Positions 1 through 9,716 of a DNA stretch of 64,000 nucleotides are shown here, in pieces; positions within the stretch are counted from its first letter, which is position 1; each line of letters starts with the position of its first letter. The DNA is from JAGOEX01 sp964630905. GTDB lineage: Bacteria; UBP6; UBA1177. Below the pieces are notes generated by a model. The model had not been told where the DNA came from. It made no database searches and was given only the letters and a program-made list of their open reading frames with translations. Location: positions 1 through 64,000 of the forward strand of contig CAZVWR010000011.1 of assembly GCA_964630905.1 (NCBI GenBank). The letters are read 5' to 3'. The translations under genes and the position numbers were made by a program.

Positions 1-692
1 ATCAGGACAGTGCCGGGGATCTTGGAAGTGTGACAAATATTTCTTCAGGTGGATACCACACTTGTGCATGGAACAAAAATGAAGCTGGAAAGGCATTCTG
101 CTGGGGATTTAATAATTACGGACAGATTGGCGACAACTCAAGTGATGTTGATAGAGAAAAAGCTGTAAGTATTGATTTTTCCGGAGTTCTCAGCGGAAAG
201 ACCGTTGCTCAGATCTCTGCCGGATACTGGCATACCTGTGCTGTTGACAGTGATGGAAAAGTTTACTGCTGGGGACACAATTTTTATAAACAGACCGGTA
301 CCGATTCGTCTGGAAATGATGTTCTGTCTCCTGTTGTCGTAAATGAAAACAGTGTTTTAACAGGAAAGACCGTTGTGAGTGTATCAACCGGCCGTTCACA
401 CACCTGTTCTGTTGACGACAAGGGCGATGTCTACTGCTGGGGCTGGAATAAATACGGACAGCTTGGAAACGGGTCAACGGAAGACAGCGGATCTTTAGCC
501 GTAAAAGTTGATAAGGACAACAGTGCCCTTAAAGATATCAAAGCAGACGATATTTATCTTGGATATGATCACAGCTGTGCAGTTTCAGTAACTGAATTTG
601 AAGGAAATGTCTACTGCTGGGGAAGCAATTCCAGCGGACAGCTCGGTAACGGAAATAAAACAGATACAAACCTTTCTGTTGAAGTTAAATAA
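1..692 (+). CDS. RCC1-repeat protein, 5' end outside window
   Basis: The reading frame is open from base 3 to the TAA at 690-692, so the true start lies upstream of the window and the GTG at 30 is internal. The visible 229 residues hold four repeats of about 55 residues, each with the pattern HTC, about 10-15 residues, YCWG-x-N-x-x-GQ-(L/I/T)-G. This is the RCC1/BNR-type beta-propeller blade found in many exported deltaproteobacterial proteins. Each blade has a Cys pair (HTC and YCW) that could form a disulfide, which fits an extracytoplasmic protein. One base separates its stop from the next start, so it is the first visible gene of a run of exported-protein genes. Function unknown; a ligand-binding or scaffold propeller is likely. 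Confidence 0.85.
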   Translation, partial: QDSAGDLGSVTNISSGGYHTCAWNKNEAGKAFCWGFNNYGQIGDNSSDVDREKAVSIDFSGVLSGKTVAQISAGYWHTCAVDSDGKVYCWGHNFYKQTGTDSSGNDVLSPVVVNENSVLTGKTVVSVSTGRSHTCSVDDKGDVYCWGWNKYGQLGNGSTEDSGSLAVKVDKDNSALKDIKADDIYLGYDHSCAVSVTEFEGNVYCWGSNSSGQLGNGNKTDTNLSVEVK

Positions 693-693
693 A

Positions 694-1968
694 ATGGAAA
701 AATTAACATATTTGATAATTTTTGTGTTTTTTGTCTCTTCCTGTGCAGATCTGAATGTAGGTCATGGAAATTCAACGGAGCAGGACGACATCGTTGACGA
801 AGATGCGGTTCCTGATCTTATTGAAGAAATTGATGAAGAGATAAATTATGATGAAGAGATTTATATAGATGACGATGAAGTTGTTACAGATGACGGTCCG
901 GTTATTACAGATGATGAAAAATCTGTGTTCTGGGAGGCTGTTTCCGCTGGAGAGGAACATACCTGCGGAATAGCTGAGGGCTCGATATACTGCTGGGGAA
1001 AGAACACTTACGGTCAGCTTGGTAACGGAACAGCTGAAGATAGCGACACTCCTGTCAGGGCAGGATCCGGAAGTAACTGGAAAAGCATTTCTTCTGGGCG
1101 AACCCATACCTGTGCATTGAATGCCGCATCAGAGCTTTACTGCTGGGGTGACAACTGGGCAGGACAGCTTGGAACAGGAACAGAAGATAATGAAAGTGTT
1201 CCTTCAAAAACCGGATTTAAAAACGACTGGACATTTATTTCATCAGGAGACGGCCACACCTGCGGAATCGCGGCAGGCAGACTTTACTGCTGGGGTGACA
1301 ACTGGGCAGGACAGGTCGGAGACGGCACAAAAACCATGAGAAGGATTCCTGTTAAAATTGGAGAAAACTCTGATTGGAGCGTGGTTTCAGCGGGATATTA
1401 TTATTCGTGCGGTGTTCAGGGAGGAAAAATCTTCTGCTGGGGGAAGAACAGCAGCGGGCGATTGGGAGACGGCTCAAGTGAAGACGCACTTTCACCCGTA
1501 AGAGTCGGTGATAAAACAAGCTGGACAACTGTTTCGGCCGGCTTCGGTTCCCACACCTGCGGAATATCAAAAGGAAAGGTCTTCTGCTGGGGGGCGAACT
1601 CTTACGGACAACTTGGAACAGGAACGCTGACCAACAGCAATGTTCCTGAGATAGTTCCCGATGTTTCAGACTGGCAGAGGGTTTCTGCGGGTAACGATCA
1701 CACTTGCGGAATTGCAAGAACCGTTCTTTACTGTTGGGGTGACAACTATTTTTTTCAGCTTGGCAATGGAACAAATGAAAACAGAACAAGTCCTGAAAAA
1801 AGCAGTCAATCCGCAGTATATCAATCAGTTTCTACGGGGTTTAATCACAACTGTGCAATTGCAGGCGGAGCTCTTTACTGCTGGGGAAACAACAAAAGCG
1901 GTCAGATCGGTGACGGAACAAAAACCGACAGGGAAAAACCCGTCCTGATAAAAATAAAAGCGAATTAA
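694..1968 (+). CDS. RCC1 seven-repeat propeller lipoprotein
   Basis: The start is the ATG at 694, one base after the previous stop. It gives a 424-residue protein with a hydrophobic leader ending in the lipobox VSSC. An upstream extension of this frame to 598 lies inside the previous gene and adds no signal. After Cys comes an Asp/Glu-rich spacer of about 55 residues, then seven RCC1-type repeats (HTCGIA...YCWGxNxxGQLGxGT), the number needed to close one seven-bladed propeller. Every repeat keeps a Cys pair. It is probably anchored in the outer membrane with the propeller displayed on a flexible acidic stalk. It shares its repeat type with the preceding gene and lies 26 bases before the MACPF/GON array. 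The ligand is unknown. Confidence 0.88.
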   Translation: MEKLTYLIIFVFFVSSCADLNVGHGNSTEQDDIVDEDAVPDLIEEIDEEINYDEEIYIDDDEVVTDDGPVITDDEKSVFWEAVSAGEEHTCGIAEGSIYCWGKNTYGQLGNGTAEDSDTPVRAGSGSNWKSISSGRTHTCALNAASELYCWGDNWAGQLGTGTEDNESVPSKTGFKNDWTFISSGDGHTCGIAAGRLYCWGDNWAGQVGDGTKTMRRIPVKIGENSDWSVVSAGYYYSCGVQGGKIFCWGKNSSGRLGDGSSEDALSPVRVGDKTSWTTVSAGFGSHTCGISKGKVFCWGANSYGQLGTGTLTNSNVPEIVPDVSDWQRVSAGNDHTCGIARTVLYCWGDNYFFQLGNGTNENRTSPEKSSQSAVYQSVSTGFNHNCAIAGGALYCWGNNKSGQIGDGTKTDREKPVLIKIKAN

Positions 1969-1994
1969 CAGTTGACATAAATGGAGGAAAAGAA

Positions 1995-4900
1995 ATGACG
2001 AAAAGATCAATGAAAGCAGACCTCTTAAGGTTTGCAGAAATTATTGTTTTAACAGTAATTTTTGTATTTGTATCGGGTTGTGACGGTAAAGATGAAAACA
2101 TTAGCGGAAACGATGAAGGCCGTGTTTTGACACAGACTTACATTTCAAATGCAAATGTATGTCTTGACACGAACATGAACTTCCGTTGCGAAAAATCTGA
2201 AAGAACAGTTGCTACTGATGCTTCCGGGTTTTTCAGTATCACAGCACTTAAGCTTACTGAGGATGAAATAGAAAAATATCAGCTTGTTGCTGAACTTCAC
2301 AGTGAGTCTGAGTATGTAGGTTACGGAAGAAAAACAGGAGGAAATGTCCTCGCATCTGTTCCGGGACATCCCGGATTCATTACGCCTCTGACAACAATAA
2401 TTGCCGTTGAAACAGGAAGGACAGGAGGCGCAAGCATTTCAGAAGCCGAAAACAGATTTAAGGAAGCTTTCGGACTGCCGAACTACACATATTTTAAAAG
2501 TGATTATGTTGTAGAGGAAAATGATACTCTTAACACTATTGCTTCTTTTATTTCAGCTCATCAGAAAGAGAATCTTGCAGATGTCTACAATGATGAAGAG
2601 ATAACATCCCTGAGATCTCATCTTGAACAGCTTAATGACGATATATTTGAAAATGCACAGGTCATACAGGCACTTTCTTCAACTCCTGAAGACAACACAA
2701 GGCAGGGGAAGGGGCAGGTAAATCTTGATCCGAAAGTACTTTCAAACCTCCCTTTTACACAAGGTATGGATTTTGGTGTAGGTTACGACAAGCTTACAAG
2801 CAATATCCTTACGGCGTCTCAGTGTATAGAAAGTAATCTTGAGCCGTATAAAGACAGCACGGGCAGACTTCCGGCATCATTTTATGAAGATAAGATAAAT
2901 ATCGGAAGAATGGTTGTGCAAAGAACAGCTGAAAGGAATGAAGTCGATTATTTTTTCCAGGTGGTTGAAAGCAAACAGGACCTTTATGATATGTTCAGTC
3001 TGGATGCATCAATAGATCTGAATATCGGTGAATTTGCAGGAAGTCTTCAGGGTTCTTATGCAAAAGAGATGGAAAACGACCAGTCAAGTGTTTATGTTCT
3101 TATAAAAGTTGATGCAAAACTTGCCGATTTCAAAATTGTAAATCCGACACTCACAACTGAAGCGGTGGATTACTTTCTCTGCAATTCTACACATTTGAAA
3201 GGTTGTGTGGACAACGATTATACACAGGGCTACAATCCGGAAAATTTCAGAAAGAAATGCGGAGACTATTTTCTTAATGTCATTACTGTGGGCGGCAGTT
3301 ACTATGCGATGCTTAAAATAAAGACCAACAGTCTTCAGGAAAAAAAGGAAATATCAGGAAAACTTCAGGCATCATATAAAAGCAAGGAAAGCGGAACCAC
3401 AGGGAATGTAAGTGGAGAGTTTTCATATGTAATTGACAACCTTACTGAAAATTATAATGCCACAATTCACACAATAACAAAAGGTGTTCCGGGAAGTCTT
3501 TCCGCTGTAAAAAGCAAAGACGACCTGATGAAAGATATTGATGCTTTCTTTAAAAATCTTTCTGAAAACGCAGGGTATCCGCAGGTTTCCTTTGATGATG
3601 AAAAAACTGAAGAAAAGGAAACCACACCGTTTGTGCCGAGCATAGATTACAGAAAGGCGGTCTTTGAGGTTAAATTTGAAGATTATGAACAGTCTTTCAT
3701 GGATAACATCAAAGGCGGAGCAGATGAAATAACAGTAAGCGCATTGAAAAGAGTTGCTTTAGATAAAGAGATAAAAGACACGATCATTGAGCTTTACAGC
3801 AGATATGAACATGCCGAGACAACAATCCGCTTCATGCTTGCTTTTCCTGAATCTTTCATAGGTGTCATTGAAAGAGATAAAGAGCTTGGAGAAACGCTCA
3901 AAAAGCTCAGGGCATTCAAATCAATAACAAAATTCTTTGCTTATGAATGTACAAAAACTGTCGGAAGATCGTGCAAGCTCATAACACAAAGTGCCTGTGA
4001 TGATGCAACAACTGAAGGGGGAACCTGTACGGAAAATGAAGAAATCGTTCCTGAACTTTACAGTGTCGCAAATGTTTTGTGGTTCAAGGATGAGTGCGAT
4101 GTGGATAAGCCGCAGATGTGTCTTGAAAGACCCGAAACAATAGTAAATTCACTTCCTGCCGAAAGAATTGTCTATCCGGCAACATGTGTTCAGCGTAAAA
4201 AACTTTATGCGACAAACGACAAATCGGGCATATATACACTTTTCATGAGCAGTGATAAGGAAAAGCCATATCTCATTTATTGTGATGACATGGATGTTTC
4301 AGAGGAAGAATGCAACCCGACCGGGTCCGATGATTCAGAAGAAAGTCCCACTCAGGCCGATTACGACATAAATTGCGGGCCGAAGGAATATCTGATACTC
4401 AGCAACATAAGTCCCCAGCCCGGTTCAACAGCAGATCCGACCTTGTTTACCCCGTCATATAATTTTTCAAGATATGTCGGATACAGCGGAGATGACGGAA
4501 GCGGACTTGAAACGATGCTCACATCTGTTTATTACAAACTCAGAGTACTTGTGAACAGAAATCATCTTGCAGTTGTTCCCGATCAGGAGATGTTTGTTTC
4601 AACTATCGGTGACATGCCTGAAGGGATAGACGGATCCACAGCGAGATACGGTTCAACAAGTGCATGCAGTCTGAATAAGGAGTGGAGTGCAAAAGCAGGT
4701 GGTGTTCAAGGATATCTGACCAGAATTTCAGCAAATATCAGTCTTGAAGGAACGCCGTTTTATCTTCCTGACGATCTCACTTTTATCACAAATAAACAGT
4801 TTGATGTGGTAAACACCGCGGCTTCGCATGATGCGGCTTATAAAAACGCTGTTTCAAAGGGGGGATATCTTCCTGTTGTTCAGGACGAAGAGGACAACAA

Positions 4901-5729
4901 TAAGTTTAAGAGCATAATCAACACTCTCGGAATGAAAGGAAGCTGGATGGGACTTAAATCAGAAGGGACAAAAGCGCTTATAGAGGTTTTTGTTGCAGAA
5001 AAAGATGACAAGGATTGCCAGGAAGGGGAAAACAAAATAATTAAAGGAATTGATAAAAACAGTAACGGCAAACTCGATAATTTAGAAATTCAGTCAGTAG
5101 TCTGTACTGCGGAAGCTGTAGGTGAAATTGATGCAGCGACAGATTGTGGTGTCGAAGGTGGAAAAAAGAGAACAGTAGGTGCATCGGAAATAAAACTTTG
5201 TAATACCTCGTTCCAGACAGGGTTTAAAGGTTTTCACTGGCTTGACACGACCATTCCGTTTAATGAAAGTCACAATTATTTTGTTTATGATGATGACGCA
5301 TCGAGAAATAAGGATGAAAACGAGTTGATGTGCGGATTTATGAGCGGTCATCCCAGATCATATCCTTTAATAAATGCAGGCGGGACAGATTTTGAAGATG
5401 TGGCAACGACGGTTGACAAAAACTGGTTTGAATTCCCGTGTTCAGGTGAAATAACCGCGGACTCCGGAACGCAGGTCTATGAATATCCATACATTATTGA
5501 ATACCTGAGCTTGAGCACAGAAATAGAGGATATTGATTACAAGTTCACACCTGACGGCTCAACAACTGAAAAAACTTTAAGGCAGGGTGTAAACCTTAAG
5601 ATATCCAACAAACTTGATAACGGAAAATGCGGATATCTGAGACCGGCATACGACCTGATTCTTGAATATGATAAAGATCTTGCCGATCATCTCGGTATCA
5701 TTGAAAAAGCTGAAATACCGGGAGAATAG
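1995..5729 (+). CDS. MACPF-like / GON / C-type-lectin-like lipoprotein
   Basis: A 1244-residue lipoprotein; ATG at 1995 follows GGAGG at 1983-1987 and the leader ends in the lipobox VSGC. Residues about 40-70 form a VCLDxNxNxxC motif common at the N-termini of exported bacterial proteins. Around residue 255 comes GMDFGVGYDKLT, resembling the N-terminal motif of MACPF domains. CGDYF-x6-GG at residues 422-435 matches the spacing of the MACPF signature (Y/W-G-T/S-H-F/Y-x6-GG) with TH replaced by DY. A GON-like domain starts near residue 728 (YPATC, YTLFM, YCDDMD, PKEYLIL, NFSRY, LEGTPF). Residues about 935-1190 look like a C-type-lectin-like domain (SWMGL, HWLD, YPYIIEY) inserted before the terminal GON strand (LILEYD). 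Likely surface-exposed; pore formation is inference. Confidence 0.78.
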   Translation: MTKRSMKADLLRFAEIIVLTVIFVFVSGCDGKDENISGNDEGRVLTQTYISNANVCLDTNMNFRCEKSERTVATDASGFFSITALKLTEDEIEKYQLVAELHSESEYVGYGRKTGGNVLASVPGHPGFITPLTTIIAVETGRTGGASISEAENRFKEAFGLPNYTYFKSDYVVEENDTLNTIASFISAHQKENLADVYNDEEITSLRSHLEQLNDDIFENAQVIQALSSTPEDNTRQGKGQVNLDPKVLSNLPFTQGMDFGVGYDKLTSNILTASQCIESNLEPYKDSTGRLPASFYEDKINIGRMVVQRTAERNEVDYFFQVVESKQDLYDMFSLDASIDLNIGEFAGSLQGSYAKEMENDQSSVYVLIKVDAKLADFKIVNPTLTTEAVDYFLCNSTHLKGCVDNDYTQGYNPENFRKKCGDYFLNVITVGGSYYAMLKIKTNSLQEKKEISGKLQASYKSKESGTTGNVSGEFSYVIDNLTENYNATIHTITKGVPGSLSAVKSKDDLMKDIDAFFKNLSENAGYPQVSFDDEKTEEKETTPFVPSIDYRKAVFEVKFEDYEQSFMDNIKGGADEITVSALKRVALDKEIKDTIIELYSRYEHAETTIRFMLAFPESFIGVIERDKELGETLKKLRAFKSITKFFAYECTKTVGRSCKLITQSACDDATTEGGTCTENEEIVPELYSVANVLWFKDECDVDKPQMCLERPETIVNSLPAERIVYPATCVQRKKLYATNDKSGIYTLFMSSDKEKPYLIYCDDMDVSEEECNPTGSDDSEESPTQADYDINCGPKEYLILSNISPQPGSTADPTLFTPSYNFSRYVGYSGDDGSGLETMLTSVYYKLRVLVNRNHLAVVPDQEMFVSTIGDMPEGIDGSTARYGSTSACSLNKEWSAKAGGVQGYLTRISANISLEGTPFYLPDDLTFITNKQFDVVNTAASHDAAYKNAVSKGGYLPVVQDEEDNNKFKSIINTLGMKGSWMGLKSEGTKALIEVFVAEKDDKDCQEGENKIIKGIDKNSNGKLDNLEIQSVVCTAEAVGEIDAATDCGVEGGKKRTVGASEIKLCNTSFQTGFKGFHWLDTTIPFNESHNYFVYDDDASRNKDENELMCGFMSGHPRSYPLINAGGTDFEDVATTVDKNWFEFPCSGEITADSGTQVYEYPYIIEYLSLSTEIEDIDYKFTPDGSTTEKTLRQGVNLKISNKLDNGKCGYLRPAYDLILEYDKDLADHLGIIEKAEIPGE

Positions 5730-5734
5730 ACAGT

Positions 5735-7588
5735 TTGTTTCATACGGGCAAAATAGCAGGGTTGTTTTTTCTGTTTCTGGTCTTTGTCGGTGCCGGAATT
5801 TCCGCAGCTGTTCCGTCCACGCCCTGGGAGCAGGGCATGGGTTTCGGAACCGGCATCGATGTGTTGACCGGAAAATTAAAAACGGCATCGGAAGCTGTCA
5901 CATGGAGTTCGATAGATGAGCCGGTATGTCATCACGAAAGAGAATTGGAATTCCGGCTAATATCAGATAAAAATGAACTGCAGAGCACGATCGGTTTTGA
6001 ACTCGGAGCAAAAATAGATGTAATCGTTGCAACAGCTTCAGGTTCCATCGGTGCTACATACGCAAACGACAAATCAGAAACGAGCATTTTCATTTTAATA
6101 AAGGCATCTCACAAGGAATGCAGTTACAATATGAACGGTCCGGAAATGAAAAAAGATGCTCAAACGCTCTATTTTTCAGACAATAACGCATTCAGAACAA
6201 AATACGGAGATGCTTTTTTAAGCACAATAACAACTGGCGGTACTTTTTACGGAGTTGCGGAAATAAAGCACAAGACAGTGGAAGATAAAGCTGCATTTGA
6301 GGTTCAGCTTAAAGCAAAGGTGCTCGGAGTCACGGTTTTTAAGAAAGTTATCAGAAAAACTCTTTATAATTTAAGCAAAACGGCAAATATGTCCTTTGAT
6401 GTAATTGTGAACGGTCATATTCAAAGCACATCCTCAGTCGATTACTTTTTCAGGCAGTATGACAACTTTTTAACCGAAACGGCTTCTGAAAAATGTCAGG
6501 GGAGCAGCGGATATATGAAATGTCCCTATAAAACAGGATATTTTGAAGATTATTCAATACTGACAAAAGAGACATTCAGTGACACACTGCTTGATACAGC
6601 CGGATTGAACATTACTCTCATGGAAAATAAAATGTCCGCCCTCCTTGATATTCTTGCTGCCCTTGAAAAAGTTAAAAAGAACAAAGATGGATATTTTTTC
6701 CAACGGTCAAAGACAACAGGTGAAAGCTTCAGCGAAATTTTCAAGGATGTGGAAAAACAGGTAAAAGACCTTTATCTTGAGATTTTTAATAAAAGCAGAA
6801 GCTGTCGTAACAACTATTTTGTAAAAGAAGGTGATCTCAGGAAACTTAATTCAGCATGTGAAATAGAAAACGGCTGGAACTATATGGACGATATAAAGGA
6901 AATTAACAAAAATCTGCCGCAGAAAAAGCTTCCTGCCGACTGCATGGAGCTTCAAAGCAGCTATCAAATGAAATTTGACGGTGTTTACACTCTTTATGTG
7001 AACAACGAAGGGCACAAGTCTTTTAAAGCATACTGCAGAAATATGGATAGTGAATTCCCTGCTGAAACCTACCTTCTGCTTCCGGCAATAAGTCCCGTTT
7101 CAGGCAATCCTGATTATAACTATTCAAAATATGTGAATTATATACATGAAACGCTGAAAACAGAGACAACGCTTACAACTGTTTTCCACGGCTATCTTAT
7201 TCAGAAGTATTCAGAAGATGTTTATGAAATAGTGATGGGGCAGAATTTTTATCTTGCCAGCCACGGTGGATCAATAAAAGTAAAAACTGCATACGGAGGG
7301 ACAGACATTCTTTATTTTACTGTTGCCGGATATCCGTCTGTCTGCAACAACAGCGATGAACTGGATGAAAGCATCAAAAGAATAGCAAATATGAATCTTT
7401 CCGGTTCTCCGTTTGCCTTTGATATTGATGAATCTGACTTCAAAATCTATGGAAACCTGAAAGATGCGCAGGTGGATATCACAATGGATGGGGAAAAAAA
7501 GAATTTGGAAATAAAAAAAACAAAGATCGGACCTGATTCCTGTATTGCTGTAAGAGCCGAAAGACTTTTGATAAAGTACGGAAAATAG
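5735..7588 (+). CDS. MACPF-like / GON exported protein (paralogue 2)
   Basis: This 617-residue protein starts with TTG at 5735, five bases after the previous stop, with GGGAGAA just upstream. The leader is a Sec-type signal peptide (likely cut after GAGISA) with no lipobox Cys, unlike its three paralogues, so it may be released rather than anchored. The mature protein opens with QGMGFGTGIDVLTGKL, the MACPF-like N-terminal motif. The signature YGDAF-x6-GG lies at residues 157-169 and is the closest of the four to the classical MACPF pattern because the Tyr is kept. A GON-like domain starts near Cys403 (DCMELQ, YTLYV, YCRNMD, YNYSKYV, LSGSPF) and ends at the terminal strand LLIKYG. It lacks the lectin-like insertion and the N-terminal VCLD motif. 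Confidence 0.75.
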   Translation: MFHTGKIAGLFFLFLVFVGAGISAAVPSTPWEQGMGFGTGIDVLTGKLKTASEAVTWSSIDEPVCHHERELEFRLISDKNELQSTIGFELGAKIDVIVATASGSIGATYANDKSETSIFILIKASHKECSYNMNGPEMKKDAQTLYFSDNNAFRTKYGDAFLSTITTGGTFYGVAEIKHKTVEDKAAFEVQLKAKVLGVTVFKKVIRKTLYNLSKTANMSFDVIVNGHIQSTSSVDYFFRQYDNFLTETASEKCQGSSGYMKCPYKTGYFEDYSILTKETFSDTLLDTAGLNITLMENKMSALLDILAALEKVKKNKDGYFFQRSKTTGESFSEIFKDVEKQVKDLYLEIFNKSRSCRNNYFVKEGDLRKLNSACEIENGWNYMDDIKEINKNLPQKKLPADCMELQSSYQMKFDGVYTLYVNNEGHKSFKAYCRNMDSEFPAETYLLLPAISPVSGNPDYNYSKYVNYIHETLKTETTLTTVFHGYLIQKYSEDVYEIVMGQNFYLASHGGSIKVKTAYGGTDILYFTVAGYPSVCNNSDELDESIKRIANMNLSGSPFAFDIDESDFKIYGNLKDAQVDITMDGEKKNLEIKKTKIGPDSCIAVRAERLLIKYGK

Positions 7589-7592
7589 AAGT

Positions 7593-9716
7593 ATGTACAA
7601 GGTGCTCAAGATAATAACTGCATTTGTTTTTGTTTTACATGTTCCAGCATGCTTTGATCCCGGTATAGGAGGAGGGGTTCCTTTAGGAGAAATTCAGGAT
7701 AATGCCCTTTTTTCTTCAGGTGAGATCTTCTATATTCCGGGCATGAGGTTTGGAAGCGGATTTAAAAAAGGGGTAGGATCACTCATAAGTCAGGCCGGCT
7801 GTCTGAACGAATACAGAATATCAAAAATAAACGAAAGAAACGATACCATTTTCAAGCTGACATTCATTGAAAATGCTCAACACTTCAAAGATCTTGTATA
7901 TTTCAGGGGAAAAATGTCGGGAGTAATTACCACTCAGGCAGGACCCATCAAACTGACAGGGGAAACGAAGCTTTCCAATTATATAAAACAGAACAGCAAC
8001 AATGTTTTTATAATGGTCGAGATCGAAGCGGAACTTTCTGATTATGCCGTTGAAAGACCGGTAATGAAAATCGAAGATGGCGATATAAGCGGAGACAAGG
8101 AAGGGACATTGCGGAATCTTTATAAAAAAGATTATTCAAAATTTGTAGAAAAATGCGGAGATGTTTTTCTCAGTACTGTCACAACTGGAGGGAGATATAT
8201 CGGAGTTATAGAAATTCATACTGACAGCCAGTATAAAAAAAATCAGGTAACTCTTGAACTGTCAGGGAAATATATCCCCCTTCAGCTTACAGTCACCGGA
8301 GGACTTAATGTTTTTGTGGAAACGCTTGCTTCAAAATATCAGATGAACATACATGTCATTTCAAGAGGCATTCCGAGTCATGAAAAAATAGTTGAATCGC
8401 TTTCAAAGGAACATCTGAATGCGGACAATCAGCTTGATGATGCAAAAAATGATGACAAACTTGATGAAAATCCAGGGCCCGACATAGATGTTGCCCCGTT
8501 AGTCAAGTCGGACATTAAGCTTTTCCTTGATGATGTTAAGAATTTCCACGATAAAATGAAGGAATATGAAAAAGCTTCGTGGGAATCATCCGCATATAAA
8601 GCCCGTTTTTCAAGTTATGCCTCGACCGCCCCTGAAATAGAAAGGGGAACGGGCTCTATTTTGTCACAAAACAGGGAAGACGCCAATGAACAGTATAAGG
8701 AAATATACAGCAACTACATGATATTGCTTGAAAAGATAGAGAATATAAAATTCTTTCCGGAAAAATATTTCAGTGATGAAGCGGGTGTCGCTTCCCTTAT
8801 AGATGATTTTTATCTAAAAGAGATTGATATCCGCAATTCGATAGTGGATCTGGAAAACATAATCCTTCAGTGCAACAACAATGAAAACATGTGTATAAAA
8901 ATAGATTTTGCAGATCAGCCAAACGGCTTGAACATGGTGGATGTTTTTGCAGAACTTGAAGCACTTCCTGTAAAAGATGCGGTTTATCCGGCGACTTGCA
9001 GAGAACTTCAGGAATCTTATGCTGTTACAGAAGGAGACAATGTCATTCTCTATCTTGGCAATGATAAGAATAAACCGTGGAACGCATTCTGTTCTTCTCC
9101 GGAAGAGGTCTATTCAGGAAGCGAAATAACATTTTCCAATATGCCCGGTTTTCTTCAGGAATATCTTGTCATTGAAAATCTGTCAACAGTTGAAAGTGAC
9201 AGCATGAGATACAATTTCTCGTATGCTGAATATGACCGGATGGATTATGTTCCGGCAGATAATGACAATGAATCTCCTGATGAAGATGAAGTACTGACAT
9301 CCAGAATAAATGCAAAAAGTGCATACCGCAAACTGAAAGTGTCCGTTAATCCTGAGCATCTTGCCGTTGAAAGTTACCAGAGCAATGAAGTTGATGAAGC
9401 GATGGATGATCAGATCAGCAGAAATGATAACACTGATTCCTTTTTCGGATCTGTAAGAACATGCAGTGACAGAAAGATCCATATTGACGGTGATTACGAA
9501 ATTAAGCCGGGGGCAAATGCCGATCTGAACGGAACGCCGTTTATTCTGTCAGAGAAGATAAATTATTCAGTTTTTCCGCAAAACATTCTTGAAGATAATT
9601 ACAATTTCATTTTTTCCTCAGACAGAAAAATTCTGAATATTTATCTTACTTCGGATGACGGGAGCTGTGTCAGAGCAGAACACAACGGTGATTTTATTCT
9701 GGAGTATGAAAAATGA
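7593..9716 (+). CDS. MACPF-like / GON lipoprotein (paralogue 3)
   Basis: A 707-residue lipoprotein (lipobox HVPAC), starting four bases after the previous stop. GMRFGSGFKKGVGSL near residue 50 corresponds to the MACPF N-terminal motif, and CGDVF-x6-GG at residues 188-200 to the MACPF signature, with Cys where the classical motif has Tyr or Trp. The middle (about 290-450) is predicted mostly helical and charged. The GON-like domain starts near Cys469 (YPATCRELQ, NVILYLG, AFCSS, EYLVIENL, NFSYAEYD, LNGTPFIL) and ends LEYEK. Its stop overlaps the start of the next gene by four bases (ATGA), implying translational coupling and co-expression of the set. Confidence 0.75.
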   Translation: MYKVLKIITAFVFVLHVPACFDPGIGGGVPLGEIQDNALFSSGEIFYIPGMRFGSGFKKGVGSLISQAGCLNEYRISKINERNDTIFKLTFIENAQHFKDLVYFRGKMSGVITTQAGPIKLTGETKLSNYIKQNSNNVFIMVEIEAELSDYAVERPVMKIEDGDISGDKEGTLRNLYKKDYSKFVEKCGDVFLSTVTTGGRYIGVIEIHTDSQYKKNQVTLELSGKYIPLQLTVTGGLNVFVETLASKYQMNIHVISRGIPSHEKIVESLSKEHLNADNQLDDAKNDDKLDENPGPDIDVAPLVKSDIKLFLDDVKNFHDKMKEYEKASWESSAYKARFSSYASTAPEIERGTGSILSQNREDANEQYKEIYSNYMILLEKIENIKFFPEKYFSDEAGVASLIDDFYLKEIDIRNSIVDLENIILQCNNNENMCIKIDFADQPNGLNMVDVFAELEALPVKDAVYPATCRELQESYAVTEGDNVILYLGNDKNKPWNAFCSSPEEVYSGSEITFSNMPGFLQEYLVIENLSTVESDSMRYNFSYAEYDRMDYVPADNDNESPDEDEVLTSRINAKSAYRKLKVSVNPEHLAVESYQSNEVDEAMDDQISRNDNTDSFFGSVRTCSDRKIHIDGDYEIKPGANADLNGTPFILSEKINYSVFPQNILEDNYNFIFSSDRKILNIYLTSDDGSCVRAEHNGDFILEYEK

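Noticed and set aside
30..692. GTG at 30 as a gene start
   Set aside because: The frame is open to the window edge and already encodes repeat sequence, so the start lies outside.
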